A stretch of DNA of 64,000 nt, taken from contig NZ_CP134198.1 of assembly GCF_031585635.1 (NCBI RefSeq), positions 372,001 to 436,000 on the forward strand, read 5' to 3'. The stretch is from Paraburkholderia sp. FT54. GTDB lineage: Bacteria; Pseudomonadota; Gammaproteobacteria; Burkholderiales; Burkholderiaceae. Position 1 is the first letter of the stretch, and each line of letters opens with the position of its first letter. The position numbers and the translations under genes were made by a program. Shown here piece by piece: positions 40,256 to 49,791 of this stretch. The notes under the pieces are model-generated. The model did not search any database, was not told the DNA's origin, and saw only the letters and a program-made list of their open reading frames with translations.

Positions 40256-42391
40256 TCACCTCGCAACGGCCGATGCCGATGCCACCTCGACGGCTTCGAC
40301 AAAGTTCGCCACAATCGACTCCATCGCTGCCCCCGGTCCGAGCACTGCACAAATGCCATTGCGTTTGAGCAAACGTGCGTGCTCGTCCGGAATGATGCCA
40401 CCAACCACCACCGCTGCCCTCGGTCGACGGACCCGCAGCGTGCGCACGACCTCGCCAACAAGGTCAAGATGCGCACCCGATAGGGACGAAATGCCGACGA
40501 CATCGGCCTTCGCTGCGATCGCGTCGTCGACCACCTCTCCGGGCGAGCGGAACAGCGCGCCGAGCGACACGTAGAATCCGGCATCGGCCAACGCCGCCGC
40601 GACGGTCTTTGCACCCCGATCGTGGCCGTCCTGCCCCACCTTTGCGATGAGCACCCTGGGCAGGCGTCCGAGGCGCGCGGCAAGAGCACTGACGCGATCG
40701 CATGCGTCACGCCATGCCCCATCGATGACCCGCGCTTCGCCGTAGACTCCGCTGCTAAAACGACTGGGCATGCTGTAGCGTGGCCAGACGGCCTCCAGCG
40801 CGCGCGTGCATTCGCCGATTGTCGCGCGCGCGCGGACACACTCGATGGTGAGGGCCAGCAGGTTGCCGGTGCCGTCACGCGCACCGTCAGCGAGCGCCGC
40901 CAGCGCGTGCGAAACCAGGACATCGTCGCGCTGTGCCTTCAGTTCTGCCAGCTGCCGAACTTGCCTGGCACGAACCCGCCGACCGTCGATCTCCAGACAG
41001 TTAGACGGAGTATCCGCATCCGGTGATCGAAACCGGTTCACACCCACGACGACACGCTGCCCTGCATCGATCCGCGCCTGCGTGCGTGTTGCGGCTTCGT
41101 GAATGCGCTGCTGTACCCAACCCGAGCGGATCGCTTCGACGACGCCTCCCTGCGTAGCGATTTGCGTCATCAGATCACGCACGCGCCGGGCAATATCGTC
41201 GGTAATCGACTCCATCATGTACGAGCCCGCCCACGGGTCGATAACATCGCACAGGCCCATCTCATGCTGCATGATCAACTGCGTGTCACGCGCGAGCCTT
41301 GACGCATCCGCGCTGGGGAGTGCAAGCGCCTCATCGTACGCATTGGTATGCAGCGACTGGGTACCGCCGAACACGGCGGCCATCGCCTCGATCGTCGTCC
41401 GGACGATGTTGTTCTGTGGATGCTGCGCAGTGAGCGACCATCCCGACGTCTGGCAATGCATGCGCAAAGATTGCGCTCTAGCCCCACGTGCACCCAGTTC
41501 GCTCATTATCCCGGCCCAGACGACCCGAGCGGCGCGGAGTTTGGCGACTTCCACAAAGAATTCGGTGCCAACGCCAAAGAAGAAACTCAGCCGTTCGCCG
41601 ATGCGCTCGACATTCATGCCCCGCTTCACCAGGGCATCGACGTAGGTGCGCGCATTGGACAGCGTCAGCGCGAGTTCGAGTACCGCGTCTGCGCCGGCTT
41701 CCTGAAAGTGGTAGCCTGAGATGGAAATTGCATTGAAACGCGGCGCGCGTTCGGCCAGATACTCGACGACGTCCGCGACGATCCGTAAGGACGGCTCCGG
41801 CGCGAATATCCAGGTATTGCGCACCATGTATTCCTTCAGGATGTCATTCTGGATCGTACCTGTAAGGGCCTCCAGATGCACACCACTTTCTTGCGCAGCG
41901 ACGATGAATGCAGCGAGTACGGGTAGCACGGCGCCGTTCATTGTCATCGAGACCGACACCCGATCGAGCGGAATCTGCCGAAACAGGCGCTTCATGTCCT
42001 CGACGCTGTCGATTGCGACTCCAGCCATGCCGACATCGGCCACGGCGGCAGGATCGTCCGAATCGTAGCCCCGATGCGTCGGCAGATCGAAGGCAACCGA
42101 TAAACCCTGTGCCCCTTCGGCTAGCGCCGTCCGGAATGCAAGATTCGAATCGGCCGCGTCCGCATAGCCTGCGTATTGACGGATCGTCCACGGTTTTTGC
42201 GTATACATCGACGCATGGGGCCCTCGCACGAAGGGCGCCTCACCGGGCCGACTGCCGAGATGCGACACCCCTTCAAGATCGCTCTCCGTGTATAGCGCTT
42301 TAAGCGGTACCGCATTGGGCGGGTGCCGTACCGCGTCGCGACTTTCATCGGCGAAGCCCCGGTCGCCGCGCAGATCGCCCTCGCGGTTCAT
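40256..42391 (-). CDS. Methylmalonyl-CoA mutase, single-chain, last gene of the extended Nit1C operon
   Basis: 711 aa from the ATG at 42391, which overlaps the preceding stop (ATGA). The TIM-barrel part (40-560) has PWTIRQYAGYADAADSN, GLSVAFDLPTHRGYDSDDPA, SMTMNGAVLP, GTIQNDILKEYMVRNTW and QTSGWSLTAQ. Tyr in TIRQYAG and Arg in PSLRIVAD are the pair that selects methylmalonyl-CoA rather than isobutyryl-CoA. The C-terminal B12 domain has RVLIAKVGQDGHDRG (the D-x-H-x-x-G motif) and VVVGGIIPDEH. It interconverts succinyl-CoA and (R)-methylmalonyl-CoA using adenosylcobalamin. No MeaB-type G-protein chaperone is adjacent. Its coupling to an LnmK-like gene suggests it feeds that enzyme. Confidence 0.9.
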   Translation of the reverse strand: MNREGDLRGDRGFADESRDAVRHPPNAVPLKALYTESDLEGVSHLGSRPGEAPFVRGPHASMYTQKPWTIRQYAGYADAADSNLAFRTALAEGAQGLSVAFDLPTHRGYDSDDPAAVADVGMAGVAIDSVEDMKRLFRQIPLDRVSVSMTMNGAVLPVLAAFIVAAQESGVHLEALTGTIQNDILKEYMVRNTWIFAPEPSLRIVADVVEYLAERAPRFNAISISGYHFQEAGADAVLELALTLSNARTYVDALVKRGMNVERIGERLSFFFGVGTEFFVEVAKLRAARVVWAGIMSELGARGARAQSLRMHCQTSGWSLTAQHPQNNIVRTTIEAMAAVFGGTQSLHTNAYDEALALPSADASRLARDTQLIMQHEMGLCDVIDPWAGSYMMESITDDIARRVRDLMTQIATQGGVVEAIRSGWVQQRIHEAATRTQARIDAGQRVVVGVNRFRSPDADTPSNCLEIDGRRVRARQVRQLAELKAQRDDVLVSHALAALADGARDGTGNLLALTIECVRARATIGECTRALEAVWPRYSMPSRFSSGVYGEARVIDGAWRDACDRVSALAARLGRLPRVLIAKVGQDGHDRGAKTVAAALADAGFYVSLGALFRSPGEVVDDAIAAKADVVGISSLSGAHLDLVGEVVRTLRVRRPRAAVVVGGIIPDEHARLLKRNGICAVLGPGAAMESIVANFVEAVEVASASAVAR

Positions 42392-43221
42392 CGCTGCCTC
42401 CAATGCTTGCTTGTTACTACGTCGGCAATCTTCTGCTGATCGCTGCCGCGACGAAGCTCGCACCAATGGACGAGGCCGCGTTCATCCTTATGCTCCGCGA
42501 CCACGCGCAGTCCAAGGGTGTCACCAACATCAATGTTGCCGTAGAAGAACAACTCGCGGCCTGCGATAACCGGTGGCTCGTGGAACCGGTGGCGCTGCCA
42601 TTCGGCACGGTCAACAAATGACTGAAAGCTTGCAAAGTAGAGAAAATCCGCACCGTTGAAATCGTTATTCGGACATGGCAGAAATTCGATCCAGTCGTTC
42701 CCGACGCGATCGGCGCTTGTGAAGGGCAACCGCTCGTCCCACTGCCCGGCGCGAAACTGCTTGCCACGCCGCGCCATGTCCACTGCATCCGCCGGCGGAG
42801 TCGGTGTCGGGCCTCCCATTGCAGCGAACGTCGCGCGCGTCACTGAACGGTTGTTGCGCACCTCGTGCCGCCGCACGAACGTCGACGACATCGACACGAT
42901 GGCGCACTCGCCATTGCCCGAAAGCAGGCGGTGCCGGCTAAAGTGGCGAGCCGGACCGGTTCGGCAAAGCCCAGTACCGAGTTCGAAATCGTCGTTCTCT
43001 CCGATTGCGTGGAGCGTTGCCCCCGTCAATCTGATTGCGGTGAAGGCCGCGTACGATTTGCTTCCATCGTCATCGACGAAATCCGGTGCACGCCGGCCAG
43101 CATCTCCGGCCAGCGCCTCCCAGTGGCGATGCCCGCATTCCTTGATCAGCCAGTTTTCGGACAGCCCCGTATAGGCCAGTTGTGGCATCCCGGCACGATA
43201 GCTCTGTGTCGTTTGCTGCAT
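42388..43221 (-). CDS. LnmK/Pnap_2097-like hot-dog protein
   Basis: 277 aa from the ATG at 43221, six bases after the previous stop. Features of the family: LSENWLIKECGHRHWEALA, VSMSSTFVRRHEVRNNRSV (residues near 125), FLPCPNNDFNGADFLYFASF and QSFVDRAEW, with a second hot-dog repeat ending WCELRRGSDQQKIADVVT. LnmK of leinamycin biosynthesis is a bifunctional methylmalonyl-CoA acyltransferase/decarboxylase that loads propionyl onto a carrier protein; Pnap_2097-like proteins are related and of unknown product. Pairing with a methylmalonyl-CoA mutase supports use of the same substrate. No acyl carrier protein was found, so the acceptor is unknown. Confidence 0.72.
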   Translation of the reverse strand: MQQTTQSYRAGMPQLAYTGLSENWLIKECGHRHWEALAGDAGRRAPDFVDDDGSKSYAAFTAIRLTGATLHAIGENDDFELGTGLCRTGPARHFSRHRLLSGNGECAIVSMSSTFVRRHEVRNNRSVTRATFAAMGGPTPTPPADAVDMARRGKQFRAGQWDERLPFTSADRVGNDWIEFLPCPNNDFNGADFLYFASFQSFVDRAEWQRHRFHEPPVIAGRELFFYGNIDVGDTLGLRVVAEHKDERGLVHWCELRRGSDQQKIADVVTSKHWRQR

Positions 43222-43226
43222 GCGCT

Positions 43227-44528
43227 TCAGGCCGCTACAGTGTCGCAAGAGGACGTTCGCTCGCGGACGCTCGCGAGAATTGCCTGCACCACGTAGGCGG
43301 CATCGCGCGCGATCCCCGAGAAACGCCCGGAGCCCCACGTATGAAGCCACGGCAAGCCGATGAAGTAGAGCCCCTCAACCGGCGTGATGCCACGCGTGTG
43401 CGCCGGATAACCGCGGCCGTTGAACACCGGGGCGTCGATCCAGCTGAAGTCCGGGGTAAAGCCGATGCACCAGATAATCGATGTAATGCCGCTGCCTGCG
43501 AGTTCGAGCGTCGTACGCTCGTGACGTGGCTGCCATAAAGGCTCATAGACACCGCCGGGCGGTGCATCGATGCCGTTCTTTTCGATGAATGCATCGATAC
43601 TCGCATTGATCCGGTTATACGTATCGTCCGCATCGTCGAGATTAACCGTGAGGTTAGGCGCGAACTGCAAGTGTCCATTCTGCAGGTCGTCGAGTCGTCC
43701 GTACAACTCCATGCCTTCGGCCGCGAACTTGCGCAGATCGATGTCGCGTCCGCCGTCGCGGCCGGTCACATAGTGATTGGTGTTGTCACGCACCCCTTCA
43801 CGCAAGGGATGCATTTCCACCGGCATGTCGTAGTACTTCATGTCGGCCAGCCAGTCCACCACATCGCGCCCGCGGTAAAAGCGCGCACAGCGTGGCGCCT
43901 CGCCCACGGCGAGCACCACCTTGCGGCCGGCCAGATGCAGGTCCTCGGCAATCTGCGCGCCGGACTGCCCCGATCCCACCACCATCACCGCGCCCTCGGG
44001 CAGCGCCTGCGGGTTGCGATATTCCGACGACTGCAACTGCACGATCTGCGCGGGCAGGCGTTCAGCCATGCGCGGCACGATCGGCGTGTGATAACCGCCC
44101 GAGGCTACTACGACCTGATCGGCGGTGAAATCGCCCTGGCTCGTCGCTACCGCAAAGGTGCCGTCGTCCAGCCGCTTCACGCGTTTGACCTGGGTGTGCT
44201 CGATTACCGGCGCATCGACCATCGCGATGAAGCCATCGAGATACGCGATGATTTCATCCTTGTTCATAAAGCCATGCGGATCGTCGCCCGGGTACGGATA
44301 TCCCGGCAACGCGCATTGCCAATTCGGCGTGACGAGGCAGAACGCGTCCCAGCGCTGGTTGCGCCAGGTATGCGTGACGGTGTTCTTCTCGACGACGAGG
44401 TGGTCGACGCCGGCCCGTTTCAGATAGTAGCTGATCGACAGACCGGCCTGCCCGCCACCGACGACGAGCACGCTGTAGTGCCTGTTCTCGCGCGTCCCGG
44501 CGCTTAAGGAGTGCGCTGTGTTCGACAT
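43227..44528 (-). CDS. nitH: MSMEG_0569-family flavin-dependent oxidoreductase
   Basis: 433 aa from the ATG at 44528. The FAD-binding GXGXXG-type site is YSVLVVGGGQAGLSISYYLK (about 18-37); a second dinucleotide site is GAVMVVGSGQSGAQIAEDLH (about 170). WDAFCLVTPNWQCALPGYPY and IIWCIGFTPDFSWID are typical of this flavoprotein monooxygenase-like family found only in Nit1C clusters. In Pseudomonas pseudoalcaligenes the homologue is called NitH. It presumably oxidises an amine or nitrile intermediate. It is followed by the LnmK-like gene after 5 bases, so the cluster continues beyond its usual end. Confidence 0.85.
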   Translation of the reverse strand: MSNTAHSLSAGTRENRHYSVLVVGGGQAGLSISYYLKRAGVDHLVVEKNTVTHTWRNQRWDAFCLVTPNWQCALPGYPYPGDDPHGFMNKDEIIAYLDGFIAMVDAPVIEHTQVKRVKRLDDGTFAVATSQGDFTADQVVVASGGYHTPIVPRMAERLPAQIVQLQSSEYRNPQALPEGAVMVVGSGQSGAQIAEDLHLAGRKVVLAVGEAPRCARFYRGRDVVDWLADMKYYDMPVEMHPLREGVRDNTNHYVTGRDGGRDIDLRKFAAEGMELYGRLDDLQNGHLQFAPNLTVNLDDADDTYNRINASIDAFIEKNGIDAPPGGVYEPLWQPRHERTTLELAGSGITSIIWCIGFTPDFSWIDAPVFNGRGYPAHTRGITPVEGLYFIGLPWLHTWGSGRFSGIARDAAYVVQAILASVRERTSSCDTVAA

Positions 44529-44610
44529 GATGCGTCCTTGCAAGTAAAAAATCGGCTCACCGTCGCGGCGTTGCCGCCCGGCGCACCAGGTTCAACGGTT
44601 CATCCCGGGT

Positions 44611-44895
44611 TTAGAGCAGTTCGATGACCTTGACGGTCGCGTCGGGTCGATTGCGAAAGCGGTCTGCCTGCTGTTCGATCTGCGCGAGCTGATCCATCGC
44701 CGCCGAACAGGCAAAGCCGTACTTCTGCCGCACGCGCTCCGAGGCAATGTTGAGCGCCTCGCGCGAGCGTCTGACAAAATCGTCGAGCGGATAAGCATGG
44801 CCCGGCGTAAAAAACTCGCTGACCACCTGCGACGGCGAATAACAATTTGCTTCGTCCCCGTCGGGCCATTGAATCCGGAAGTGCATGACAGGCAT
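44611..44895 (-). CDS. nitG: MSMEG_0570-family nitrogen starvation response protein
   Basis: A 94-aa protein: MPVMHFRIQWPDGDEANCYS, PSQVVSEFFTPGHAYPLDDF, VRRSREALNIASERVRQKYG, then FACSAAMDQL. The WPDG...CYSPS and KYGFACS-A-A-MDQL segments mark this small family of Nit1C clusters. Function unknown. The gene ends about 80 bases before the oxidoreductase start and begins 23 bases after the glycosyltransferase stop. Confidence 0.88.
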   Translation of the reverse strand: MPVMHFRIQWPDGDEANCYSPSQVVSEFFTPGHAYPLDDFVRRSREALNIASERVRQKYGFACSAAMDQLAQIEQQADRFRNRPDATVKVIELL

Positions 44896-44918
44896 AGAAA
44901 TCCTCTTTTACTGATGGC

Positions 44919-46097
44919 TTAGTGAATGGCAAGCGGCTGGTGTGCCAGCCACGCGCGATAGGCGTCGACATGACGGCGGGCGCTAGCGTCCCAGCTAAAG
45001 CGGGCAAGCAGCGCTGGCACAGCATGAGCAAAATCGATTGCGCTATCGCCGCGAATCACGCGCAGCAGCGCTGCGGCAATCGAGTCTGCGTCGGTGGGGG
45101 TGGCCCAGAAACAGGTGGCGTCATCGAGGTATTCGGTGAACGGTGCGATCGCCGACGCCACCACCGGCGTGCCGCACGCGAGCGCTTCGAGGACGACCAG
45201 GCCGAAGCCCTCGCGCACCGACACCATCGCCAGCACATCCGCGCTCCGGAATAAAGCCGGCATCGCGGCATCTTCGAGCGGCCCTGTGACCACAATGCTT
45301 TCGTGCGTTCCGATTGACAAACCGTGCTGCGCCGCGCACTGGATAAAACGCTGCGTGTACCCGTCGTGGTCGAGAAGACTGGCACCGCCCGCGATGACAA
45401 GCTGGGCGAGCGGCAAGGCGCGGCGCATCAAGGCAAATCCATCCAGCAGCGCGAGCGTGTTCTTGCGCGCTTCGACGCCACCCACCGCGAGGATAAGCGG
45501 CCCCGCTCCGAGTCCTAGCCGTTGCCTGAGCGCCTCGTCTGCGGGTAGCGCCTGTGCGGTGTAACGTGCAGTGTCGACGCCGTTAGACACCGTGACCGCA
45601 GCGATTCCGTAACGACCTGACATCTCGCGTGTCCACGTGTCGCTCACACAGAAAACCTGGTCGGCGTCGCGGTACGCGCGTGCTTGCCATGCGGCAAGAC
45701 GCGGATCGTCGAAGTGATCGAGGTGGTGCACGGTGCGCACGAAACCGCGTATCACACCTTCCTCCTTGAGTTCGGCGAGTGCATTGCCGCTGATGCTGTC
45801 CTCGGCGTGCAAGACGTCGAAGGCCGTGGGGCCGTGCGCCCGCACACTCCTCTTCAATGCGCGGATGCGCGCATCGACCAGCGCAACGGTGCCTGCCTGC
45901 GAGTCCGTGACCGGCGCGTACACCACGCGGCATGGCGGCGTGCGAAATAGCGTCTCGCCATTCGTAGCCGGTGCGAACACCGTGACGTCATGTCCTTGCG
46001 CACTGAGTGCGCTCGCCAGCTCGAGCGTATGCACAACGCCGCCGCGCGGATTGACCGAGTGCGTCAGCAGCGCAATCCGCAATGCGTCCATGCTCAT
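44919..46097 (-). CDS. MSMEG_0565-family glycosyltransferase (GT-B)
   Basis: 392 aa from the ATG at 46097, which overlaps the upstream stop as ATGA. GT4-like features: LLTHSVNPRGGVVHTLELAS (sugar-acceptor Rossmann domain), then in the C-terminal half GPLILAVGGVEARKNTLALL and VREGFGLVVLEALACGTPVV with the E-x7-E nucleotide-sugar motif. It would transfer a sugar to the product of the cluster, and its presence is typical for the Sll0784/MSMEG_0565 form of Nit1C operons. It is cytoplasmic. Confidence 0.87.
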   Translation of the reverse strand: MSMDALRIALLTHSVNPRGGVVHTLELASALSAQGHDVTVFAPATNGETLFRTPPCRVVYAPVTDSQAGTVALVDARIRALKRSVRAHGPTAFDVLHAEDSISGNALAELKEEGVIRGFVRTVHHLDHFDDPRLAAWQARAYRDADQVFCVSDTWTREMSGRYGIAAVTVSNGVDTARYTAQALPADEALRQRLGLGAGPLILAVGGVEARKNTLALLDGFALMRRALPLAQLVIAGGASLLDHDGYTQRFIQCAAQHGLSIGTHESIVVTGPLEDAAMPALFRSADVLAMVSVREGFGLVVLEALACGTPVVASAIAPFTEYLDDATCFWATPTDADSIAAALLRVIRGDSAIDFAHAVPALLARFSWDASARRHVDAYRAWLAHQPLAIH

Positions 46098-47080
46098 CGC
46101 GGCACCTGATCGGCCGGGACGATAAACGACTCGCCGCTGAAGTCCCACAACACTGCCACATCGTCACCGCGATGGACGACCGCCTGGCGCGTTGCGTCTA
46201 CCGTCCCAATCTCCGCACAGGCCAGCGAGCGCGCCTCAAATCGCGCCTGCACGCGTTCGACGTCCGATTCACGCACCGAGAGCAGGTAGCCGAAACTCGG
46301 AAACGCGGTGACCCAACGCGCGAGCGGCACGTCAGCCGGCTTCGGTATCGCATCGAGATCGATGCGAGCGCCGACCTGCGAACATTCGAGCAACATCAAA
46401 GCCGTGCCCAGCGTACCCGCCATGCTGATGTCTTTCGCTGCATCACACAGCCCGTTCTCGGCTAACTGCGGCAACAACTCAAGGTCGTCGCGCAGACGCG
46501 CAGCCGGCGCTCCGACTGAAGCATTCCAGAACGGATACGGTTCCTCGAAGCGGCCGCGCAGATCGACCGCCATCAGGAGGCGGTCGCCCGGTCTCGCGTT
46601 GAAACTCGACAGCAGCGCGTTAGCGCGGCCCAGAATCGACACGGCCAGCTGCGCCTGATCGCTTCGCGCATTGGTGTGTCCGCCGACAATCGGCACCCCG
46701 TACGCGACGGAGGCCGCCACCATTCCCGCGAGCACCTCGTGCGCCGCGTCGATGCCATCGCTCCACAGCGCATCCACGACCGCGAGCGGCCGCCCGCCCA
46801 TGGCATAGATATCGCTGACGTTGACCATCACGCTGCTGTAGCCGGCGAACCAGGGCATCGCCTGGACGAAGTCGCTGACCATGCCTTCGATGGCGAACAA
46901 CAGGTAAGCGTCGCCATCCGGCAAGGCTGCGCAATCGTCGCCGACCGCCACTGCCTGGCCGAGATCGCCGGCACCGCCCGGCAGATGTCGCGCCAGCGAC
47001 GACACGACGCCGGCAATATCGGTCTTGTGCCGAAAGCCGCGGCTTTCGCGCAAACTAGTGACCAGATCCGCCAGACTCAT
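46094..47080 (-). CDS. nitF: Sll0787-family AIR synthase-like protein
   Basis: 328 aa from the ATG at 47080, overlapping the acetyltransferase stop (ATGA). PurM/ThiL-like layout: VGDDCAALPDGDAYLLFAIE (ATP/Mg site), FAGYSSVMVNVSDIYAMGGR (N-x-S-D-I-x-x-M-G-G motif), VGGHTNARSDQAQLAVSILG and CDAAKDISMAGTLGTALMLL. AIR synthase-like enzymes activate an amide or carboxyl oxygen with ATP. In Nit1C it may activate the nitrilase product; the substrate is unknown. Confidence 0.9.
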   Translation of the reverse strand: MSLADLVTSLRESRGFRHKTDIAGVVSSLARHLPGGAGDLGQAVAVGDDCAALPDGDAYLLFAIEGMVSDFVQAMPWFAGYSSVMVNVSDIYAMGGRPLAVVDALWSDGIDAAHEVLAGMVAASVAYGVPIVGGHTNARSDQAQLAVSILGRANALLSSFNARPGDRLLMAVDLRGRFEEPYPFWNASVGAPAARLRDDLELLPQLAENGLCDAAKDISMAGTLGTALMLLECSQVGARIDLDAIPKPADVPLARWVTAFPSFGYLLSVRESDVERVQARFEARSLACAEIGTVDATRQAVVHRGDDVAVLWDFSGESFIVPADQVPR

Positions 47081-47661
47081 GAGCCGCTCCGCGATTGCGT
47101 GACAAAGCCGCTGCGCGGTGTCGTGCACGGCGGGTAGTGCTGAAGCTGCGCCTGCATCAGATGATGCGGACGGCCGAGCATCCTTTCCTCTGCAAGTACA
47201 TCCCAACGCAGACGGCGAAACAGCGGCACATTCTGGCTCTGCACATGTGCGAGGAATGTCTGACAGCCGAGCGCATGCGCGCTCGTCACGGCGAGACGGA
47301 TCAGCGTTGCACCGATCTTGCCGTGCCGGCGAAACGCAGCGTGCACGGCGAGCCGCGAACCGAACCAGACGCCAGGCTCTTCCTGATGGATCCGCACCGT
47401 GCCCACCACCTGCTCCGGCATCCCGGCAATACAGCTCACCGCCACCAGTTGCTGGGCACGCTCGTCGATTTCGTCGCGGTCGTCGCCGACGAAGATGCCC
47501 TGCTCGATGCAGAACACCGCGCGCCGCAGCTTGTAGGCTTCATCGGCTTCCCACTGCAGCGTGGTCCACTTGATCCGGTATTCGGTCGGCGTGTAAAACG
47601 CCGGCGCAACATCCAGGTCGTTCAGTTCACCCGGTGCACCCGCAATCGCTTCGCCAAACAT
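47077..47661 (-). CDS. nitE: MSMEG_0567/Sll0786-family N-acetyltransferase (GNAT)
   Basis: 194 aa from the ATG at 47661. GNAT fold: YKLRRAVFCIEQGIFVGDDR, QVVGTVRIHQEEPGVWFGSR (beta-4), LAVHAAFRRHGKIGATLIRL with the R-x-x-G-x-G/A acetyl-CoA pyrophosphate loop (RRHGKIGA), and FLAHVQSQNVPLFRRLRWDV. The C-terminal tail is longer than in minimal GNATs. The start overlaps the radical SAM stop region by no more than a few bases. It likely acylates an amine produced in the pathway. Confidence 0.87.
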   Translation of the reverse strand: MFGEAIAGAPGELNDLDVAPAFYTPTEYRIKWTTLQWEADEAYKLRRAVFCIEQGIFVGDDRDEIDERAQQLVAVSCIAGMPEQVVGTVRIHQEEPGVWFGSRLAVHAAFRRHGKIGATLIRLAVTSAHALGCQTFLAHVQSQNVPLFRRLRWDVLAEERMLGRPHHLMQAQLQHYPPCTTPRSGFVTQSRSGS

Positions 47662-47663
47662 GA

Positions 47664-48776
47664 TCACCCCTCGTATGAAGACAGGGACGAGCACGCGCCG
47701 CACTTGCCGCAGCCGGCCTTGATGTCCGCTGAGCGCATTTCAGCCGCAGCGAGCATTGAGCCGAGCGGCTGCAGCACCGACTTCATGAACTCCGGCGACG
47801 GCGCCGGATGATCTTCAAGCGGCGTGCCGCTGATCGGCACGAATGGCACGACAAACGGATACACGCCGAGATCGATCAGCTCGCGCGAAATCGCGAGAAT
47901 CGCTTCGGCGGTGTCACCGAGTCCCGCGAGGATATAGGTGCTCACCTGTCCCCGTCCGAACACGGCGACCGCCGCCTTGAACGCTTCCATATAGCGCGAC
48001 AGCGGCACGCCCGACTTACCCGGCATGATGCGTTCGCGCAACGACGGCGTCACCACTTCGAGATGCATGCCGAGCGTGTCGATGCCGCTCGCCTTCATGC
48101 GCGCGAACCATTGATCGTCGTCCGGTGGTTCGCATTGCGCCTGGATCGGGAGATCGACCGCGGCCCTGATCGCGAACGCACTCTCGCAGAGAATCTGCGC
48201 GCCACGGTCGCTGGTGGGCGGCGTGCCGGTCGTCAGCACCATATGCTTGACACCGTCCAGCAGCACAGCCGCACGCGCGACTTCTGCGAGCTGCTCCGGT
48301 GTCTTGCGCGCAATCGTGCGACCCGCAGCAAGCGATTGACCGATCGCGCAAAACTTGCACGTCTTGCGGCGGCTCTCATAGCGAATGCAGGTTTGCAGCA
48401 CGGTGGTCGCCAGCACATCGGCGCTGTGCAGCGTTGCGATGTGCGAGTACGGCACGCCGTCGAGCGTCTGCATGGCGTAAAAGCGCGGCACCTTCGGAAA
48501 GCTGATATTGGCAATCGGAATCGTGCCGCGCAGCAATGCGCTGGTGCCGTTTGCATCGGCAGGCGCGGCGACGAACGGCGAATGCCACGCCGTGTTCGTA
48601 TGCACCGGCACCATGATGGTCACGCCGTCCACCGTGACGGCTTTGTGATCGGACGGTCCCGCGCCACCGCGCCGGCTGGCGACGCCGGTACCAGGATCGG
48701 CCAGCCGCAAGCCGACCGACTGCAATTCAGTCATCAATTGCCGGCTTGCGGCCGGCAGGGTCTCGCTGGAATTCAT
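47664..48776 (-). CDS. nitD: MSMEG_0568-family radical SAM protein
   Basis: 370 aa from the ATG at 48776, which overlaps the nitrilase end by 50 bases; an ATG at 48734 would reduce the overlap. The cluster-binding cysteines are in [18 protein letters not shown] (C-x8-C-x2-C), slightly wider than the canonical C-x3-C-x2-C, a feature of this family. [20 protein letters not shown] and [20 protein letters not shown] are SAM-barrel strands. The C-terminus holds CGKCGAC, which may bind a second Fe-S cluster. In Nit1C clusters it is thought to do a carbon-nitrogen or carbon-carbon rearrangement; the reaction is not known. Confidence 0.9.
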   Translation of the reverse strand: MNSSETLPAASRQLMTELQSVGLRLADPGTGVASRRGGAGPSDHKAVTVDGVTIMVPVHTNTAWHSPFVAAPADANGTSALLRGTIPIANISFPKVPRFYAMQTLDGVPYSHIATLHSADVLATTVLQTCIRYESRRKTCKFCAIGQSLAAGRTIARKTPEQLAEVARAAVLLDGVKHMVLTTGTPPTSDRGAQILCESAFAIRAAVDLPIQAQCEPPDDDQWFARMKASGIDTLGMHLEVVTPSLRERIMPGKSGVPLSRYMEAFKAAVAVFGRGQVSTYILAGLGDTAEAILAISRELIDLGVYPFVVPFVPISGTPLEDHPAPSPEFMKSVLQPLGSMLAAAEMRSADIKAGCGKCGACSSLSSYEG

Positions 48777-49773
48777 CGCGGCATCCCGTGGTTGAGTTGA
48801 AATCGGTGCTGGACGAGGCGTTCCACGCATTGCCCGGCGACGGCATCGGCGACACTGTCGTAGCCGGCCGCTCGTTGATCGCGAGGCTCAGCAATTCGGG
48901 CCGCGCATAGTGGCCGACCGAATCCATCATGCGTTTGCGCTTGGTGATCAGCGCCATGTCGAGATCGGCGATCACCATGCCTTCGCCTTCACGCAGCGGC
49001 GCAGCCAGATGCTGCCCCTCGGGTGACACGATTGCCGTATTGCAGCCGCCACGCAGCGCCTTTTGCAGACTCGTATCGCTCGTGACAGATGCAATCTGCG
49101 CTTCGGTCAGCCACCCCGTTGCGTTCACGACGAAGCAGCCCGACTCGAGCGCGTGATGGCGGATCGTCACTTCAATCTGCTCGGCGAAAATCGGCCCCAC
49201 CAGCGAGCCCGGAAACTGGCTGCAGTGAATTTCTTCGTGCTGCGTCATCAACGCGTAGCGGGCGAGCGGGTTGTAGTGCTCCCAGCAGGCCAGCGCACCC
49301 ACGCGTGCCACGCCGGTTTGCACGACCTTCAGTCCCGCCGCATCGCCTTGCCCCCAGATCATCCGTTCATGGAACGTCGGCGTGATCTTGCGGCGCTTGA
49401 GCAACAGTTGCCCATCCACATCGAAGATCAGCTGCGTGTTGTACAGGCTGCCGTGATCGCGCTCGTTCACCCCGAGCACGACGACCATGCGATGCAGGCG
49501 GGCACGCTCGGCCACCGCCTGCGTCACGGGGCCGGGCACCACCACCGCTTCTTCGTAAAGCCGCATGTGGTCGGCGCCGGAGGCAACCGGTGGCCGCACG
49601 AACGAAAAGTACGGGTAATACGGTACGAAGGTTTCGGGAAACACAATCAGTTGCACGCCTTCGCGCGCCGCCTGATCGATCGCCTCACAAACCTTGTTCA
49701 GCGTGCCGTCGCTGCGCTCGAAGTCCGGTGAAATCTGGACTGCGGCGGCACGAACGATGCGTTTTTCAGACAT
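48727..49773 (-). CDS. nitC: Nitrilase, Nit6803/Nit1C type
   Basis: 348 aa. Catalytic residues are visible: Glu in [13 protein letters not shown] (about 47), Lys in [13 protein letters not shown] (about 129), Cys in [16 protein letters not shown] (about 163). The ACWEHY block and the [12 protein letters not shown] strand match the cyanobacterial Nit6803 group. It hydrolyses a nitrile to acid plus ammonia; the homologue in P. pseudoalcaligenes is essential for cyanide assimilation. The last 30 residues ([11 protein letters not shown]...) are poorly conserved and overlap nitD. Confidence 0.95.
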   Translation of the reverse strand: MSEKRIVRAAAVQISPDFERSDGTLNKVCEAIDQAAREGVQLIVFPETFVPYYPYFSFVRPPVASGADHMRLYEEAVVVPGPVTQAVAERARLHRMVVVLGVNERDHGSLYNTQLIFDVDGQLLLKRRKITPTFHERMIWGQGDAAGLKVVQTGVARVGALACWEHYNPLARYALMTQHEEIHCSQFPGSLVGPIFAEQIEVTIRHHALESGCFVVNATGWLTEAQIASVTSDTSLQKALRGGCNTAIVSPEGQHLAAPLREGEGMVIADLDMALITKRKRMMDSVGHYARPELLSLAINERPATTVSPMPSPGNAWNASSSTDFNSTTGCRDEFQRDPAGRKPAIDD

Positions 49774-49791
49774 GGTGGTGGCCGCCTGTGC

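Noticed and set aside
40256..42391. Isobutyryl-CoA or hydroxyisobutyryl-CoA mutase
   Set aside because: Tyr in TIRQYAG and Arg in PSLR fit methylmalonyl-CoA; those mutases also split the B12 domain to a separate chain or differ at these residues.
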